A DNA stretch of 7,097 nucleotides from Chitinophagales bacterium. GTDB lineage: Bacteria; Bacteroidota; Bacteroidia; Chitinophagales; UBA2359. Below the pieces are notes generated by a model. The model was not told where the DNA came from, made no database searches, and saw nothing but the letters and a program-made list of their open reading frames with translations. The DNA is taken from assembly GCA_020631035.1 (NCBI GenBank), contig JAHDIA010000031.1, positions 1 to 7,097 of the forward strand, in the 5' to 3' direction. Shown one piece after another: positions 6,891-7,097 of this stretch. A program made the position numbers and the translations under genes. Within the stretch, counting starts at the first letter, position 1. The number at the start of each line of letters is the position of its first letter.

Positions 6891-7097
6891 TTTGGACGGA
6901 ACGTTGGGGGCTTTCGTTTGCAAAGTGTGTCCCCGCTATCAGCCGTACATGGTACGTGCTTCTATCGGGCGTAAGATCGCTGTTTTCAACCTTCGTCGCA
7001 AAGTTTTTTGATAGTTATATAATCGAAAAAAAAACACCCATAAACGCAGTGAAGGTGAATTGTATTCGCCCAAAAAAAGCATCGGATGTAGCGTAAG
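6891..7097. repeat. Structured non-coding DNA, probable fragment of a dispersed intergenic repeat
   Basis: This stretch after the terminator is more GC-rich than its surroundings and contains no credible gene. It holds a hairpin at 6941-6960 (AGC-CGTAC, loop ATG, GTACG-T-GCT), enclosed by CCCG at 6932-6935 and CGGG at 6966-6969, so roughly 38 bases fold as one structure. A second hairpin is GGTGAAT-TGT-ATTCGCC at 7054-7070, with one G-U pair. The wording GGGGGCTTTCGTTTGCAAA..GTGTCCCCGCTATC resembles intergenic repeats I recall from Bacteroidota genomes, which often yield spurious small ORFs. That resemblance is unverified. The element runs off the window edge or ends near it. Confidence 0.4.

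Noticed and set aside
6642..6923. A 93-codon minus-strand reading frame
   Set aside because: It runs from the downstream repeat through the terminator hairpin and the entire inverted-repeat element. Its composition is explained by those non-coding structures.
6887..7096. A 69-codon plus-strand reading frame opening at a TTG
   Set aside because: The start lies within the terminator T-tract, there is no ribosome-binding context, the protein resembles no family, and the DNA is hairpin-rich repeat-like sequence.

Overview
The window looks like the chromosome of a free-living, probably gliding or marine member of the Bacteroidota. The base composition is AT-rich, the large gene ends in a typical type IX secretion (T9SS) sorting domain, the other gene has the Bacteroidota-style GNVGIGT..NP..KL.VNG repeats with a short S74-like C-terminus, and no Shine-Dalgarno sequence is evident. 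The style would fit the Saprospiria (an Aureispira-like organism), but the genus cannot be fixed from the sequence.

Positions 1-137 are an AT-rich leader. It starts with 32 bases of pure A/T and carries a 14-bp inverted repeat (32-77) upstream of the first start codon. Two plus-strand genes follow, six bases apart and almost certainly one transcription unit. The first (138-2114) encodes a 658-residue exported fibre-like protein: signal peptide, a beta-rich N-terminal module, a discoidin-like middle, three GxVGIG-type fibre repeats, and a degenerate endosialidase-type trimerisation tail with a coiled coil. The second (2121-6581) encodes a 1486-residue T9SS cargo: signal peptide, a large Asp-box (BNR/Vps10-like) beta-propeller, four Ig/PKD-like repeats, a GFHA-type module, an acidic linker and a type A T9SS sorting domain. 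The pair reads as a surface or secreted adhesin/recognition unit. No enzyme active site was recognised in either protein.

The 516 bases after the second gene contain no credible gene but are highly structured. A weak AT-rich hairpin (6597-6638) is followed by a 196-bp miniature inverted-repeat element (6645-6840) with ~50-base imperfect terminal arms and a TTA/TTA target duplication. A strong rho-independent terminator comes next (6851-6888). The last ~200 bases (6891-7097) are more GC-rich, hairpin-forming DNA that looks like part of a dispersed intergenic repeat. The mobile element therefore sits between the operon and its terminator, so it should be transcribed as part of the 3' UTR. That arrangement is the most unusual feature here. 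I did not find a convincing new defence, toxin or enzymatic system.
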